The notes below the pieces were generated by a model. That model worked only from the letters and a program-made list of their open reading frames with translations, was not told the origin of the DNA and searched no databases. Source: Chinchilla lanigera (Eukaryota > Chordata > Mammalia > Rodentia > Chinchillidae). From it: a stretch of DNA of 64,000 nucleotides. Shown here one piece after another: positions 12,008 to 22,718 of the stretch. Position 1 is the first letter of the stretch, and every line of letters starts with the position of its first letter. The position numbers and the translations under genes are program-made. The DNA is taken from the NCBI RefSeq assembly GCF_000276665.1, contig NW_004955487.1, positions 4,210,835 to 4,274,834 of the forward strand, written 5' to 3'.

Positions 12008-12355
12008 AGGGGCTACTAGAGTTTGTATGTGCAGGGCCCCCAAAGGCCAAAGCCTTGTGCCATTGGGAATGTTGGGACCTTCAGGAGGAGGAAGTTAGGC
12101 TGCTGGGAGCGTGCCCTTGGAGGTACAGTGGGATCCCAGCCCTTCTGCTCTCCATCTCTGTTCCTTGCTCTGAGCTAAGAAGACTTCTCCCTCCACCTGC
12201 TACAGCCATGGTTTGTTGTCTTACCAAATGCCCAAAAGCAACAGGGTCCGCTGACCACGGACTCACACCTGCAAAACTTTGAAACAGAAATGAACTTCTC
12301 TTCTTTTAAAATTGATGATCTCAGATGCTTTGTGACAGCAACAGAGAGCTGGCTG
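12008..12355 (+). mobile_element. Diverged MaLR-type solo LTR
   Basis: 'gccattgggaatgttggg', 'ggagcgtgcccttggagg', 'ctgctacagccatgg' and 'gaaacagaaatgaacttctc' occupy the positions of the MaLR landmarks, and 'gatgctttgtgacagcaac' corresponds to the 'aggtattttgtcacagcaac' end. More decayed than the other copies. Confidence 0.55.
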
Positions 12356-12780
12356 GTGCAGGAGCCACCTGATAACTCAAGCACCCATCGCAGCCAAACA
12401 TTCATCTCAGCACAGGGGATTCTGAGGCTCCCTTGTGCGTCTCAATCCCAAGGCTATGTGTTGAGCAGCAGAAAGACAATCCAAGATTTAGTTCTTCTTG
12501 AGTTTATTGCTAGCAAACTAACTGCTTTTCATGTAATTGCTAATTCTGTTAGTTTTATTTACTAAAATTTGTCCAGGAGTATTTTTTGTCTGCTCAGTTA
12601 AAATAGTTTCAGGAACAGGACTCTGTCCTACAAGAGTTTCAGATCCACTGTGGGTGAAAGAACATCCAGAAGCTGTGTGCTTCCCCCTAGAACTGATGTC
12701 CATCTTTGGGCAGGAGCAGACAGGGCCTGTGGCTTGAATGGTCAGGGAGGGTGACACATGGGCATATCACGTAGATAGTC
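12356..12780. other. Gene-free unique DNA
   Basis: No gene or repeat recognised; AT-moderate. The frames on both strands are under 100 residues and overlap. Confidence 0.5.
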
Positions 12781-12782
12781 CC

Positions 12783-12815
12783 CTTCCTTCCATCCTTCCT
12801 TCCTTCCTTTTCTTT
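12783..12815. repeat. (TTCC)n simple repeat
   Basis: A pyrimidine run 'ccttccttccatccttcc' next to the A-rich end of the neighbouring minus-strand SINE; probably grown from its tail. Confidence 0.75.
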
Positions 12816-12817
12816 CC

Positions 12818-13036
12818 TTTTGTACTAGGGATTATATCTAAAGCCTTTGCACTGAGCTAAATCCCCAGCCATTTCTTTTTCTTTTCTTCTTCTTTTTAAA
12901 TTTTTCTTGTTTTACTTTGCGATAGGGTCTCACTAAGTTGCTGAGTTGCGTAGGTCAGGCTCAAGCTTGTGACCCTCTCGCATCAGTCTCCTAGAGTGCT
13001 GGGATCGCAGATGTGCACCAGCACACATGGCCACTG
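12818..13036 (-). mobile_element. B1-ID dimeric SINE
   Basis: On the minus strand: 'ggccatgtgtgctggtgcac', 'cagcactctaggagactg', an A-rich linker, then 'ggctggggatttagctcag'. Full two-arm structure, diverged. Confidence 0.85.
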
Positions 13037-13796
13037 TGGACAGTATGGAATCTGTACTCCTGATGACTTTGGATGTTGAGGTGGGAAGAGATCCACAGAA
13101 GGACCCAGGTCCCCTCCCTTGCCAACCTGCCCCAGTACAAGTGGCCTCTGCTTGACTCCAGTCTGGCCTCTGTTCACCCCTGCTCCTCCTTCTCTGAGGT
13201 CAGAACCCCCCCGTATCTCTCAGTCTGGTCCCCCCAGGGCACCAATTCTCCCTGCTGCATCCCCTTCTCATCCTGTCTGACCCCTCACTCACTGTTCTCC
13301 ACGGAGATGACCTTGAGACATCTTTCCACCTGTCTCCAGCTCTTCTGCTTGTGCACTTCCCTGCGCAGCTGTGGCCTGGTGATCTCCACCATTTGACGGC
13401 TTGTGGCATCTAGGGACACACCGTGTCTCATGTACATTTCCCCCTGTCATTACAAACTGGCTGCTTGTAAATTTGCTAATGCAAAACCTCAGAACACACA
13501 CATCTCTAGTTTCACCTCTTATTTCATCAGGAGAGATTCATGCACTGACCCAGCACTTTCCAGCCCCTACGTTGTGGCTCCTCTTCCTTGGAGCCAATGC
13601 TCTTCTGGAAAGTCTTCCCTCAGTCCCACTGGAACGGCCCTCTCCCCTGAATCTTTTGACCTTTTATCAGCCTCTGTCCTGCCGTGGATCACATTTAAAC
13701 CTGCATTCCATCATTTCCATCATCTGCATGAGGTTCTCAGGGGCAGAACAGTGTGACCTCTTGTTAGACCATAAGGTTACACTCTAACAAGGTCTT
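13037..13796. other. Gene-free, C-rich unique DNA
   Basis: The plus strand is pyrimidine-rich. Phrases such as 'ctggaaagtcttccctcagt' and 'gaatcttttgaccttttatc' are reminiscent of L2 3' ends, but I cannot establish this. No gene supported. Confidence 0.35.
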
Positions 13797-13916
13797 TGCC
13801 AGGCATGGTGGCACACATCCATCATCCCAGTACTCTAGGGGGCTGAGGCAGGAGGATTGCAGGTTTGGGTCTGGCTTAGGCAAGCAAGACCTTGACTCAA
13901 AATGAAATAAAAAAGA
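13797..13916 (+). mobile_element. B1-type SINE
   Basis: 'gccaggcatggtggcacac', 'aggcaggaggattgcagg' and 'cttgactcaaaatgaaat' mark a B1 arm; it ends in an A-rich tail that runs into the next L1. Confidence 0.85.
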
Positions 13917-14515
13917 AATGAAAAAGAGCTGAGCAGAGCAGTACCCCATAGTGTGTAAACACCCCACTTTCTTTATCCACTCATCTGTTGATGAGTTGTA
14001 CTGCTGTAAACATGAGTATGTATGGATCACTGTAATGTGATGTCTTTAACTCTTTCAGGAAGATACCTAGAAGGGGAATAGCTGGGTCAAATGGAATTTC
14101 TAGTCTTTTTGAAGAATCTCCACACTAATTGTAGGTAAATGGATGCCATGTGAGATCATAATATTAAGTGAAATAAGTCAGACAAATACGCTTAAACATC
14201 AAATGGTTTCTCTTATATGCAAAACTCTCCCCCCACCCATGGATAAACAGAAAGTTGAGAGATCTTCAAATGGATGGGCAACTGATGGAGGGAGAGGTGG
14301 AAAAGGGGATTAAAAAAGAATTAAAGGAAAAAATAATGAAAACAGAGCTTTTGCAAATGGGAAGGGGACCAAGAGTTGGAAAGAGCAGGTAGCAAAGGCA
14401 GGATAGGGGGTAAAAAATAAAAAGAACTAAGATGTATCGTGCCCATGTACAATGCCCCATGATAAACGTAATCAGTATGTTCTTCAAACAGTACTAACAG
14501 AAAATAAAAATAACT
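13917..14515. mobile_element. L1 3' end with 5' inversion
   Basis: 13,917-14,130 is L1 3' sequence in antisense ('gaatagctgggtcaaatgg', 'catctgttgatgagttg'). From about 14,131 the sequence is sense ('taatattaagtgaaataag', 'aaatggtttctcttatatgc', 'aaatgggaaggggaccaag'). The two parts are consecutive in an L1, which is the signature of twin priming. The 3' part matches the L1 at 46.3-46.7 kb. Confidence 0.7.
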
Positions 14516-14524
14516 AAACCTTAG

Positions 14525-14582
14525 AAAGGGCTGAGAACGTAGCTTAGTGAAAAGGCTCTTGGTTTAATCCCCAGTAACATGC
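14525..14582 (+). mobile_element. ID-type SINE fragment
   Basis: 'gggctgagaacgtagcttag' and 'ggtttaatccccagtaac' match the ID arm; it is followed by an (AC)n tract that replaces the A-tail. Confidence 0.7.
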
Positions 14583-14585
14583 GAG

Positions 14586-14587
<2 letters not shown>

Positions 14588-14626
<39 letters not shown>
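14588..14626. repeat. (AC)n microsatellite
   Basis: A pure CA run directly after an ID arm, as at 63.47 kb; tail-derived microsatellite. Confidence 0.95.
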
Positions 14627-14689
14627 CTAACAAAGCCTCACAGGATGAGGGCCTCTGCCCCTTGAGCACCACAGATGGTGGCTGCCACG

Positions 14690-14842
14690 TAGGACCCCAG
14701 CTTCCTTGTGTGTAGAATGGGAATAGAAGACCAGCTTTCCGGGCTGATGCAATGATGGGACAGCATATTTGTAGAATTACAAGCACAATGTGTGCTGTGT
14801 TATAAAGAATTCAATAAATGCAGCAGCTGCGAATAAATGGAA
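14690..14842 (+). mobile_element. MIR-like relic
   Basis: 'gtgtagaatgggaatagaag', 'ttacaagcacaatgtgtgc' and 'aagaattcaataaatgcag' follow the second half of MIR ('aaaatggggataataatag' to 'gcgctcaataaatg'). Confidence 0.5.
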
Positions 14843-14849
14843 GGACAAA

Positions 14850-16250
14850 TGGATGAAAAAATTCCTTAAGACAGGAAAAAAAAATCAAACTAAACAAACA
14901 ATCTAAAAAGTAGCCAGCTCTTTAGCCCATGAATTTAACTTCCTTTTGCTGTTCTACTTAAGCTACATAATAGCAACTCTTAAAAATGTCTGTATTAAGA
15001 GTAGAAGTGTCACACATGAACTTGCTAGAAATCCCTTCCAAGCCTTTCTGTAGATCCTTCATCTTTCCTCCTGCCCTAAAAACGATAAGCAGTGATGTCA
15101 AGGTTTTTAGTGGCAGATGTTAGAGATTTTAGTACCTTCAAATCAGAAGAATTAGAAATTATCCAAATTCTTAGGCTGAGAATTATCTTTATCCCTGTGG
15201 ATTTAGATTCAAATCTGGCCTTGCAAATTAAAATGGCATTGGATTCGACGATTCACACTTTGCATTTTCTTAGGATGTTCACCTTCTGGGAACTTGGTGA
15301 CTTGTTCGATTCGCACACATTTGCAAAGCCTCCTTCAGAGAACCCACTTGCTCCTACCCATGGGCATGCAGTGATCTGTCTATTGCTGTTCATAGTCAGT
15401 ACCACCTGCCATTGGCCTGTGTTCCTGGTGGAACGCGAGCCTGATTTCATCTTCCTTCTTCCCACTTTAATGCTGTGGGTCTGAGAGGGAAGGCATCAGC
15501 GTGGAGATTGCTTCCAGAGAAAGTCACAGCAGCTGATTTAAGCGAGGACTCCCCAATCTTTGATTCTTTGAGGTGCTTGATGAGGATGTGAAAATTCAAA
15601 GGCATGATTCGCATTTTACATTTCCAAATTTATTACCGAGGTAGCAGCAGGCTGATGTGCATGTCTCCTTGTGGATCTCCAGAAATGAATTTCCTGACAT
15701 TTAGCTCTTAAAAAAAATGTATATGTGTTGCCTGTCAAAAGCAGGGTTATTTATATGTTCTGAGATTCATAGGTTCTCGCAGCTAATCTTCACGCATATT
15801 ACTTGATGGGCCATTATAGGCAAGATTTACTTGATATTTGTCCTTTTTGTAAGTCTGCACATTTATTTAGAAAAGTATCCTGGGCTCTCCATGGAGGGAC
15901 GGGCTGCAGACCCAGCCGTCCTGTGCCTGGGCTGTTGCCAGGCATTGATTGTTCAAAAGATAATGGCATCCTCAGAAGCAACCTGAGGAGGGGCGGAAGA
16001 GGATCTCCGGCGAGTTAAAAATGAATAAGAAGGCTGCTGGCTTTCCGCCGAGGAGAAAACCGGGTAAACACAGACGAAGCAGATGGAGCACAGAAGACCG
16101 TTCAAAAATGCTTGCATCTTGCAACAGACAAAGAAATTTGTCCTCCTTTGACTCTGTCCAACCTCCCTGCCTTGCATGGGCAAGGCAGGGCAGGAGTGGG
16201 TATCTGTCCCACTTGACTAGGAAGGAGACAATGAAAGACTGAGGTGGACC
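14850..16250. other. Long repeat-free block, candidate conserved non-coding
   Basis: About 1.4 kb with no recognised repeat apart from a short A-run. It keeps CpGs in AT-rich context ('ggattcgacgattcacac', 'gtggaacgcgagcctg', 'gaggggcggaagaggatctc') and has developmental-enhancer-like words such as 'gcattgattgttcaaaag' and 'cagctgatttaagcgagg'. It contains a perfect hairpin at 16,165. Frames of up to 130 residues show no domain. Confidence 0.45.
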
Positions 16251-18097
16251 CAGAGTCCTGAGCCAAAAGAAATGCTGGAGTCTGAAGTGATCTCCCATCT
16301 CTCAGGGGACCGGGAAGGTAATGTCTCCTTCAAGCAGCCAGCGTGCTGGAAATGGGATGTCAGACCTGAAAACCAGCAGACTACAAGCGGGAACCGTCTG
16401 CTGGGAGGGTGAAGGCAAGGGCATCTAGAATCTCAGCCAAGTGCCCCCACCACTCTGCTCAGTCCTCCCCAGTAGAAAGATGAATGTGCTGGATTGGCTG
16501 ACAACTGAGGTCCCCGCGAGACGTGATGCTATATGATGGTTCTGCCAGCAGTTCTGACCATCTACCAGGCACAGCGACGATACTGGCTTCCAGGAACAGG
16601 AAGATGGATTGGATATGGCCGTGCATGCTCTGTGAGGGATGTGCACAGTGCCAGAGACAGGCTGGGCCGACAACTGTGCTTCTGGAGGGGTGAGGGCCTT
16701 CCTGCAGAGAGGGGAACCCTAAAGGAGGATTTGGCCACTGATAAAGAGGCCTGGTGATGTCCAGTAAAGATGACTCCTCAGTGATAGTAGAGGGGCCTCA
16801 AATCGAAGCCAGGGTCTCAGGATATGGAGGGAATATAGGTGCTCAGGATTTCCATTACCCACCCTCTCCCTTCTACGGGGCCTGTTTATTGAGTGTGACT
16901 CCCAATATCTACCCTAGGTGACTTCAAGCTCTCCACCAGCCATACAGGCAGTGGGCCCCCAAAGAGTAGAAGCCTCCAAAGGCAGAATTTGGAACACACC
17001 CCAGCTCCTTGTAGCCTTCTGCCCTTCCAGCCCACCTGCAATTGCCCAATGGCCACATCCTGGACCTTGGTTCCTCTTTGTTTTAATGGATGTGTTTGTC
17101 CAAAATTCCCAGCTTGACAGGTGCAGGCCTTTGGGAGTTGAGGTCGTGGAGGGCTCCCCCTCAGGAATGGGATCAGTGCTCTAGAAATAGGGCTCCAACG
17201 TACAAGCAAGGCCCATTGTTCTCATGTTTTCTGCCACATGAGGACACAGTACCCAGGTGCCATCTTGTGTCTGAGAACAACCCTCACAGTGCCTGATCCT
17301 TGGGTGCTGTGGCCTCTCAAAGTGTGGGAAGTAGATTCCTATAAATTATAAGTTACCTGGCTCAAGACATCTTTGTCCAAAAGCCAAGTGGGCTGAGACA
17401 CACAGAGTGTCTTCCCCTTTCTGTGCCCACCACTACAGTGCACAAAAATTGAAACACTGCTCATCCAGATGCACCCAGGCAACCATCGCCTGCCCTCCCA
17501 CTCAATCCTCCTGTGATGAACTCACCATTCTAGAGCCCTATGGTGACTCCAGGAAGCCCTGCCCTATCATCCCCCCTGACTTGAACACCTTCCCCTGAGT
17601 GACTCTACTGTCCCCTGCACCTCCCTGCCATCTGTACCCCTTCTCCTGGTTGAGAACTTCCCACTTTCTGCCTGCCCTGCAGCTATTATGATATCATGTA
17701 CCGGCCTCGCTTCTCCATCACCCAGAAGATTAAAACAGCAATTGGCACAGTGTTGCTTCCCTCAGGTGCCCATATACCAGTGTCTGTACCCACACCTTGG
17801 TCTTCCTGCCACTTCCAACTGTCCCGCAGGTGACATCAGTGCACCTGGCCAAAGCTGGCACCTGCAAATGCCCACTAGACCTGCCCTCCACTGGATCACC
17901 ACTCCAGCCCCATCTCTTCCTCCCTGCCTGCATGCCAGCCACACCATCCCTGTCCATGCACCAACACTCAGCGTTTGCACACAGGTGTGTTGTGTCCTTC
18001 ACCTGACTGTCCCTTCTGCCTGCGTTCTGCCACCTGTGCCTCTGCAGAGCATCCTTTGTACCCTCCTGTGACTCAGACTCCTTTCTGTCTTCAGCCT
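16251..18097. other. Gene-free unique DNA, C-rich from 17.4 kb
   Basis: No gene or repeat identified. From about 17,400 the plus strand becomes strongly C/T-rich, which yields several overlapping frames (up to 127 residues) without domains. Confidence 0.5.
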
Positions 18098-18350
18098 TGT
18101 GTTAGGGTTTGTGTCCTCATGTCAGGAAGAGAAAGAGACTGCTTGCCGCCACTCCTCCCTTTTTGCTATTGCTGCTTTTGCTGTCTTCCACTGACATGAA
18201 CTGTTGCCCTCTGCCATGTGCCACCCAGCCTTGGAGCCAGCCAATATGGACTGAAACCTCCATAAACTGTGAGCTAAATAAACCTTTCCTTCCTTAACTC
18301 TGGGTGTCGGGTATTTTGTCTCAGAAACAAGAAAAAGGTAACCAAGACAC
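18098..18350 (+). mobile_element. 5'-truncated MaLR-type LTR
   Basis: 'ggagccagccaatatggac', 'gtgagctaaataaaccttt', 'gtgtcgggtattttgtctc' and 'aaccaagacac' are the 3' landmarks. The 5' half is missing or eroded. Confidence 0.75.
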
Positions 18351-18352
18351 CT

Positions 18353-18720
18353 TGTTATGGTCTAGATCTAGAAGTTCCCCAAACCCTCATGAGCTCATAG
18401 GCGGGCTTTTAGAAGGGATTGGACAGTGGGGGCTTTGGGCTGCCTTGCTGTGAGGAGCAGGGCTGATGGGAAGAGGCAGGTCATGGGCCAGGGCCTGGAA
18501 GGGTTTACCTCCTCCCAGCTCCTCTGTTTGCTTTCTGCCTCCTGTCTGTCATGCTGTGAGGGCTCTCCTCCACCGTGTCCCTGTGCCATGCTGCCCTGCC
18601 TTGGAACCAACCTGCTATGGACCGAAACCTCTGCAAGCTGTGAGCCACAGTCAACCTCTCCTCCTTTAATTCATCTGTCTTGGGTATTTTGTCCCAGCAG
18701 CAAGCAATGTGATAACGACA
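18353..18720 (+). mobile_element. MaLR-type LTR, abutting the previous one
   Basis: It starts 'tgttatggtctagatctag' immediately after the 3' end of the preceding LTR and ends 'cttgggtattttgtcccag' and 'gataacgac'. Same orientation, with no internal sequence between the two. Confidence 0.75.
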
Positions 18721-18737
18721 GCCCCGTTCAGTCAGAC

Positions 18738-18897
18738 TCCATCTTACACCCGCCATGTGTGATGCCCGGGCCATCAGCATCTTGGGAGCTCACCCCACAC
18801 CCCATTCCCACCCCTGTTTTTATTTGCTTTGTTTTTCATGGCTCATATAACTTTTTAACACAGAGGTGCGCTGGTTTGGGGAAATGTCATGCTGCCT
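18738..18897 (+). repeat. Duplicated segment, copy 1
   Basis: About 160 bp that recurs at 19,806-19,967, with 'ggccatcagcatcttgggag' and 'aggtgcgctggtttgg' in both; by eye roughly 90% or more identical. Contains an L2-like phrase ('ttgtttttcatggctcatat'). Confidence 0.85.
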
Positions 18898-19479
18898 CAG
18901 TTTCCCCCAGCTCAATTCCCTTCCTCATGTCCTTGATGGTTCTCGTGCATGGTGAAGACACATCACCTTTGGTGGGAAGTAGAGTTCATTTTCACTCCTC
19001 CACCTCTGAGTGCTGTCACTGACGTCTCTGAGCAGGAGTCAGCCCTTGTGACTGTCAGCCTGCTCTGAGCTCTGTCTGCTCCGGCTGTCCCTTGGAACCT
19101 CCACGTGAGTGTCTGCTGCTACCCAGAGGGACACTCCAGCACCAGCATCCAGCCTTTCCCATCTTCCCTGTCTCTGCTGATGGCTTCTTTGTCCTTACAG
19201 TGGCTCAGATCAAACCCACAGCATCATCGTCCCTCTTCTCTTTGTGACACACGTTGGAACCAACACAAGAGGAGACCCTGCTGGTCAGTCTGCAATCAAG
19301 CACAGCCATGGTCCTGTTGCTGCTCACTTCCTGGTTGGCCCCACCTGGTTGGAGCCACTATCCTCTGTCAGCTGTGTCACCACCACAGCTCCCCTGGCCT
19401 GCATGGTTGCTCCCGTCCTGTTCCTGCTTTTTCTAGTGTTTCAACCCCTTTTCCTTTTAGAAGGAAGTTCATCCTATTT
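18898..19479. other. Gene-free, pyrimidine-rich DNA
   Basis: No gene. Possibly older L2 body, but I see no firm landmarks. The 198- and 139-residue frames here are unrecognised and overlap each other. Confidence 0.4.
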
Positions 19480-20125
19480 CACTCTGCTGCTCAAAACTCT
19501 CAAACGGCCCTCATTTCACTCTGAGCAAAAGCCAAATTCCTCATGGGTGGCTGTCCCGTGTCTGGATCCCTGTCACCTGTCTGGCCTCAGCTCCTACACT
19601 GCCTGCGCCCACCCAATTCCAGAAAGCCAGCTCCTCCTTGCTACCGTCTGCAGCACACTCTGCCTGTGGTCTTCCTCATGGCGCTTTCTACAACCTGGAG
19701 CACCCTTGAAGTCTGCCCGGTTCTCTTGCTGCCTGGGACAGCCACCCTTCCTGCGCATCTTTCTAGGTAGTGGTCGCTGGACCCCACAGCTAACTTTGCA
19801 GCACACTCCATACCCCATACCTCCATGTGGTGATGCCCAGGCCATCAGCATCTTGGGAGCTCACCCCACACCTCATTCCCATCCCTGTTTCTATTTGCTT
19901 TGGTTTTCATAGCTCATATAACTTTTTAATACACAGGTGCGCTGGTTTGGTTAATGTCATGCTGCCTTCCCATTCCCAGCCTTGCCTCTATTTCTTCTGT
20001 TTTTCATTGCTCGTATACCTTTTTAATGGGCTATTCAATTGTCGTATGTATTTATTCATTGTCTATCTCTCTCCGGTCCATTATAAACTCCCAAGGCAGG
20101 AATTCTTGTGCTTGGCTAGCTCTTA
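19480..20125 (+). mobile_element. L2-like LINE 3' relic
   Basis: 'ctcaaaactctcaaacggcc', 'gagcaaaagccaaattcc', 'tatttattcattgtctatct' and 'ttataaactcccaaggcagg' follow the order of the mammalian L2 3' end. It is interrupted by copy 2 of the duplication, after which a third related phrase ('ctgtttttcattgctcgtat') continues the element. Confidence 0.55.
19806..19967 (+). repeat. Duplicated segment, copy 2
   Basis: Direct repeat of 18,738-18,897, offset 1,070 bp. Differences are scattered substitutions and a few one-base indels. Confidence 0.85.
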
Positions 20126-20620
20126 TGAATGTATAAGATGGCACTTGGCTCTGGGCTTGGATGGTGAAGTTGGATGTGCAGGAATGGATGAGGTGTAGAC
20201 ACAGGTAGAGTTGGATCATAAATAGGCTTGGGATGTACAGTATAGCCAGAGTGACCTGGAGGTCAGTCCTGGGAAGTCCGTAAGGACAGTGGGGTGGGAT
20301 TGGGATGGTTAGATCTGCACCCTGGAGGTGCCCTGGCTGCAGCAACTGAGGGACAGGAGATGGTGGCTTGGAGTTGGGGGTAGAGGTGGCTAAGCTGAAA
20401 ACTAGACCTGGCAAAGGGGCATACAAATGGGCTTTTGGTCCAGGATGGCTGCCCACGTGGTAAGGCACAGAAACAAGGGGGAGAGGAGGAGAAATTGGTT
20501 CAGAGTCAGAGAAACCCATTTTCACCTGGGAAGCTCTCTGCCTGGGTGGTGAAGCACTTTGGGCTTCTCCATCTCCCTGCTACTGTTCACATAGCCTCTC
20601 ACAAATCACTCTTTCTCTAA
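20126..20620. other. Gene-free unique DNA
   Basis: G-rich on the plus strand; nothing recognised. The 157-residue minus-strand frame has no domain. Confidence 0.5.
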
Positions 20621-20621
20621 G

Positions 20622-20712
20622 GTCTATCTATCTATCTCTACCTATCTATATCTATATCTATATCTATATCATCTATATACTTTCTATCACCTATCTACAT
20701 ATCTATCTATCT
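20622..20712. repeat. (TATC)n / (TATATC)n microsatellite
   Basis: Imperfect runs of TATC and TATATC, compound in structure, abutting a minus-strand SINE. Confidence 0.9.
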
Positions 20713-20866
20713 GGTGATACCCAGAATTGAACACAGGCCCTTCTCCCTTAGCTATATCCCCAACCTACTTTTAAATTTTTGTTTTGACACAGGATCTCAC
20801 TAAGTTGCCTAGGCTAGGCTTGAACTTGTCATCCTCCTGCTTCAGCCTTCTGGAGTGCTGGATTTT
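20713..20866 (-). mobile_element. B1-ID dimeric SINE, truncated
   Basis: On the minus strand: 'ccagcactccagaaggctg', 'aacttagtgagatcctgtg', then 'ggttggggatatagctaag'. The first bases of the B1 head are lost. Confidence 0.8.
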
Positions 20867-21013
20867 TATATTTATGTAATATTAGGAGATTAAAAAAAAA
20901 CAGTTTCTGCAGCAGACTTGATATGACCTTGCAGGTATGGCATACTGAGCATCGCTGGCCCACGGAAATGTCTGGTCAAGACCACTGCTAGCCCTGTCTT
21001 TGGAAGCACCCTA

Positions 21014-21125
21014 AGGGGCTGGGGATATAGCTCAGTGGCACAGTGCCTGCCTGGCAAGAGCAAGGTCCTGAGTTCAATTCCCAGTTCCAAAAAATATATA
21101 AAAATAAATAAAAATTAAAAAATAA
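21014..21125 (+). mobile_element. ID-type SINE
   Basis: 'ggggctggggatatagctca', 'gtgcctgcctggcaagagc' and 'gagttcaattcccagttcc' followed by a long A-rich tail. The best-preserved ID in the window. Confidence 0.9.
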
Positions 21126-21149
21126 ACTGCTTTGTTTCATGGAAGCACT

Positions 21150-22430
21150 TTAAGGTGCACAGTGTATCAGAATTAGTGAATCATGGAAGGACCCAGGTGA
21201 CACCCATGGGTCTAAGAGTGAGGCTGCAGCAGCCCGGCCTCCTCTGGGCTGGGGCAAGGGACAGTAAGTTCATGAGAGTCACAGCGCCTGCAGCCCGGTT
21301 GTCCGCCCTCCTCCAGGGCTCCAGCCTTCCATTTCTGCCTCTCCTGCTTCCTGCCCTTTTCTCTGCTTCTACATCTCAGACACGGGCTCCTCCTCTAGGC
21401 CCAACCTGACTCTTAATTTTGTCTCAGTTCAAGACAGTCTGGCCAGATCCCTGTGTCCTGGTTCTAGGATGCCGGCTGTCAGCCAGCCCAGGCAGACTGA
21501 CCAGGTGCCCAGCGCAGGGATGAGCGGCGGGTGTGCACAGGCGCGGGAGAAGAGAAGAGTGGAGCAGCATGTTGGCGAGGGCAAACTGTTTTCCTGGAGG
21601 CACTCTGTGATCACCGGCGTTGACTGCAGGAAGACTTTGTGTATGGATGGGGAGGCTTGGGGTGGGGGTACACAGGCCTGAGAAAATCGTATCCCAAGCT
21701 CGGCTCCCGTATCCAGCCACCTGCAGGGGGCGCTGCCTCCACTCCAGGAAGTTGCTCTTGCAAAGCCGCAGTGGACCGGAAGACTGGGCAGCCCCAGGCG
21801 CTCCTCTGGTCTCAGTCACATGGCCTCTCTTCAGGTGGTGATTTTAGTCCGCAGCAGACAGTACTCAGAGGATACTCGACTCGCACTGTGAGATGACCTG
21901 GAATCGGGACACTTGTCCAGACTTTGAGAGGTACTAGAGAGGCAGGAGCTGCCCAAGGCTGCTGGTTTCTGAGACAGACTGCCACAGAGCGGACCTGTCT
22001 TCTCCACTGAGTGCGTCTGCATCCAGTCCTGCCGGGGGCTAATGAAGCAGCTCCCGGGAGCGCAATCTTGCTCCTGTAAGGTTTCACTTTGTTACCTCCC
22101 TGGTGCACTTGGCATTGCCAGGGTCAGGCCGATTTAGAGCCTGCGTATTCTCTGGGGTAGCGTATGCCCTGCTGCCTGTCTGTCACTCAGCAGTGGGCCT
22201 GTGGCATGCAGATGAGCCCTGTGCAGAACAAGGGCTTGAGATACAAAGAGTTGGCTGAGACCAAACACAGTTGCTCTTCGGCCCACTTTGGTCCTGTTTT
22301 CAGGGTTGCACATGCAGTGTGGACCGGGGCCTGCCACACCGGGGTGTGGTTCGTTGGGAGAAGTCCTCAGAAATAAATCAGCCTTAAGGAATATGCTTAT
22401 TAGCATGATGGAGAGTGGAAGAGAAATTCA
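21150..22430. other. GC-rich unique block containing a CTCF-like site
   Basis: No repeat recognised; CpGs are retained (for example 'gggatgagcggcgggtgtg'). Frames overlap on both strands and show no domain. A near-consensus CTCF core lies at 21,720. Confidence 0.45.
21720..21734 (+). promoter_or_regulatory. CTCF-like motif
   Basis: CCTGCAGGGGGCGCT differs from the common CTCF core CCASCAGGGGGCGCT only at the third base. It is flanked by CpG-bearing unique sequence rather than a known CTCF-carrying SINE. The motif matches by eye; occupancy is unknown. Confidence 0.5.
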
Positions 22431-22434
22431 CCTT

Positions 22435-22640
22435 TGAGTGCTCATGGTGAGTCCTTGGTGCTTGTACAATTTATCTTATTTAATTCTTGCAGTCACTCTG
22501 TAAGGCAGGGATCATTTTCTCCACTTGTAAGATGGGAAAACTTCTACTAGGAGGGTAAGTGATTTGCCCCTGAGGTAACCACTAAGAAATTGGTGGAATT
22601 CGAATGGGACCCGTATCTGATGTGAAGCTGTCATTCCCAA
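22435..22640 (-). mobile_element. MIR SINE
   Basis: 'tttaattcttgcagtcactc', 'gatgggaaaacttctacta', 'gtaagtgatttgcccctgag' and 'ggtggaattcgaatgggac' match the reverse complement of MIR almost end to end. Confidence 0.85.
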
Positions 22641-22718
22641 CAGGTGAGACCTGGCAGGTTCCTCAGCTACCCGGTAAGGAGGCGGAGAGGAAGCTGGGAT
22701 TCTGGCACGTCAGGACAT

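Noticed and set aside
19244..19912. 222-residue plus-strand open frame
   Set aside because: It runs through an L2-like relic and the duplicated segment; composition is pyrimidine-driven.
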